Below are positions 62,519 through 64,000 of a stretch of DNA of 64,000 nucleotides, piece by piece. The position numbers and the translations under genes were made by a program. Each line of letters opens with the position of its first letter. Position 1 is the stretch's first letter. The notes beneath the pieces were generated by a model. It was not told the origin of the DNA. It was given only the letters and a program-made list of their open reading frames with translations, and did no database searches. Source of the stretch: OMII01 sp947467385 (GTDB lineage Bacteria > Bdellovibrionota_C > UBA2361 > OMII01); NCBI GenBank assembly GCA_044360075.1, contig JBIKLA010000017.1, forward strand, positions 17,993 through 81,992. The letters are read 5' to 3'.

Positions 62519-63896
62519 CTACTTGATTAACTCGCCCCTCATCTTCCCAACCACCAGCTCTGAAGCCGGGGCATTCAGGTGCGAATCATCGAACACAACA
62601 AGATCGATTAGCGAGTCCCCTACCCGCGTTAAGCAACGCTCTTGCTCACACAAAATTGAGAACAGCGACACGTAACGCACCTGCAGCTGCTCTGCGAGCT
62701 GTGCCAGATCGGAATCCATTTTTTGTACTTCTAGAGCTCCCGCTCTCTGCGGGAGCTCTAGGTATGCCGGAGGGAGAGATTTATGTTCGTTAATATATGA
62801 GGCAAGGACTGTCGGGAGGTCTGGAATCCACTGAGGCACCGGCCCCACCATAACGATCTGCGTTTTAGGCAGGCGCTGTTTCAATATCTCGAGCGAGTAT
62901 TTTAGCCGATCCTGGACCTGTTGCGGCGTCAACCCTAGCTCAGGGCGAACCCACCGGCCCGCTAGAACCAGGAGTGTCGGCTGCAAGTCGGTGACATGCG
63001 CTAGGACACCCCGATTTACCTCGACGCAATTTTTCCGCGATGCCACCTCTGTATCAAGCAGAGGTGGGGCATCCTCCTACGGTAAATTGGGATAGCGCAA
63101 AATGCTCAGATTTTTGAAGCTGCGCAAAGCCGGGGTAAAGGCTCGCTGCATGAGAATCCCCGTATAGAACAATCGACGGGTCTCTCCTTTGGGTGCACTC
63201 CTCTGCATAGGAAGCCACGTCACTGTTATTAAGATAGCAAGTCGTTACTCTTACATCCGTGATCCACTCTCCCAGCTCACGCTTGCGCGCAAGAAAGGGT
63301 GCTGTTTCGGCCGTTTGGGAGAAGCTGACAAAACCCTGGCAAAGAAAGGTGACGCCCCCTGTCACTCCAATCACGGCCATCGCGAGCACCAGAAATCGAA
63401 CCTTAATCGGTCTGGAGTGGCGCCCTCGAACCGGCTTTTCAACGAAGGCGAACGTGAGCCATGCAAGGACGACGCTAATCGGGATGATGAGGCTCCGCGC
63501 CATGCCGAGGTGCTGGGGCGGCACAACGAGCGACGAGAAGGAAACGAGGGGCCAGTGCCACAAGTATAGCGGATAGCTTATCAAGCCCACCCACACCATC
63601 GGACGGCTAGCCAAGAGCCTCGAGTGAACTAAGGAAGAGGCGCGGCCGCTCAACAAAAGGGCAGTTCCCAAAGCTGGAACAATGGCGATCCACCCAGGGA
63701 ATACGAGTGCGGACGTAAACAAAAAGATGCTGATGCCAAGCATCATGAGTCCGGTCCAGGACAACACCTCTGAGGCTTTCGCTGGCCGGGACCTCTTCTT
63801 CATCACGAGATAGCCGGCGCCCGCCCCCAAACACAGCTCCCAAAAGCGGGCGAGCGGGTTGTAGAACGTCGCGGCCCCAAGCCGGAAAACTCCGAA
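62519..63896 (-). pseudogene. acyltransferase-3 with SGNH domain, frameshifted and lacking its 5' part
   Basis: O-acetyltransferase type gene for surface polysaccharide. The 63896-63054 part gives ATFYNPLARFWELCLGAGAG, then membrane helices and LISYPLYLWHWPLVSFSS, typical of the acyltransferase-3 membrane domain, then SIVLYGDSHAASLYPGFA (SGNH block I). It ends prematurely at GGCPTSA. The 63046-62519 part resumes with VASRKNCVEVNRG and ends with the catalytic DDSHLN. Removing one G from the run GGGG at 63066-63069 would join them as GGCPPLLDTEVASRKN. The N-terminal half is missing from 63897 outward, where a repeat begins. It could be phase-variable, decayed, or a sequencing artefact. Confidence 0.85.
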
Positions 63897-64000
63897 GCAT
63901 CATCTCATGGGGGTGAAGCCCCGATCAGGGGCGAGAGGGGCAAAGCCCCTTGGCCAGAGCGCCGAGCGGGAATAACAGCCCCAAGCCGGAAAACTCCGAA
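63874..64000. repeat. 23-bp direct repeat, 104-bp period, at right end
   Basis: GCCCCAAGCCGGAAAACTCC plus GAA occurs at 63874-63896 and again, identical, at 63978-64000 where the window ends. The 81 bp between contain GGGGTGAAGCCCC and AGGGGCAAAGCCCCT palindromic words. The first copy truncates the acyltransferase frame. It may be the edge of a longer dispersed repeat. Confidence 0.75.

Overview
The window is about 64 kb of moderately GC-rich, densely coding bacterial DNA. The cell is Gram-negative and flagellated. Evidence: many lipoproteins with lipoboxes, OmpA-type and heptosyltransferase-like proteins, MotA/MotB and FliS, LspA, PlsY, YggX and a 180-kDa-type NAD-glutamate dehydrogenase. 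Stand-alone ClpX, the PrkA/YeaH/SpoVR set, CgeB-like glycosyltransferases and orphan surface genes would fit a deltaproteobacterial or Bdellovibrionota-like lineage, but the lineage is inference. No rRNA, tRNA, CRISPR array or transposase gene was seen.

Layout. 1-7 kb: the 3' part of an NAD-glutamate dehydrogenase, then surface-polysaccharide genes (WbsX-like, RgpF-like, sulfotransferase-like). 7.2-8.4 kb: a double Lrp-like regulator. 8.6-16.4 kb (minus strand): a four-gene PrkA2-SpoVR-YeaH-PrkA operon. 16.6-26.8 kb (minus): a flagellin chaperone (fliS) followed by large glycosyltransferases, read as a flagellin-glycosylation region. 27-31.9 kb: housekeeping and small-domain genes (proC, yggX, rhomboid, ECF sigma factor, YaeQ, acylphosphatase, CYTH-like). 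36.6-55.4 kb: mostly core genes (pheST, an MFS transporter, a half-helicase, WD40 lipoprotein, lspA, an envelope lipoprotein cluster, clpX, rpe-plsY, motAB). 55.5-64 kb: orphan Dam methylase, small lipoproteins, a 1450-residue subtilase, and a decaying acyltransferase-3/SGNH locus.

The most unusual region is 32.0-36.7 kb. The last 113 bp of pheT are present twice, perfectly, as direct repeats (32019-32131 and 36562-36674) that bracket a 4.4-kb, more AT-rich island. The island has three gene modules: an HTH-nucleotidyltransferase pair resembling a type IV toxin-antitoxin, a secreted beta-helix protein, and an unknown protein. Each module ends in a same-orientation ~111-130 bp imperfect palindrome, and the last palindrome ends exactly at the pheT stop codon. 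No integrase is visible. This looks like a cassette-type mobile array using the pheT 3' end as its target, and it is the best candidate here for an undescribed system.

The right end has several signs of decay. An acyltransferase gene is interrupted by a 1-nt change in a G-run. Its 5' part is cut off next to a 23-bp direct repeat. A second, internally deleted acyltransferase remnant lies on the opposite strand.
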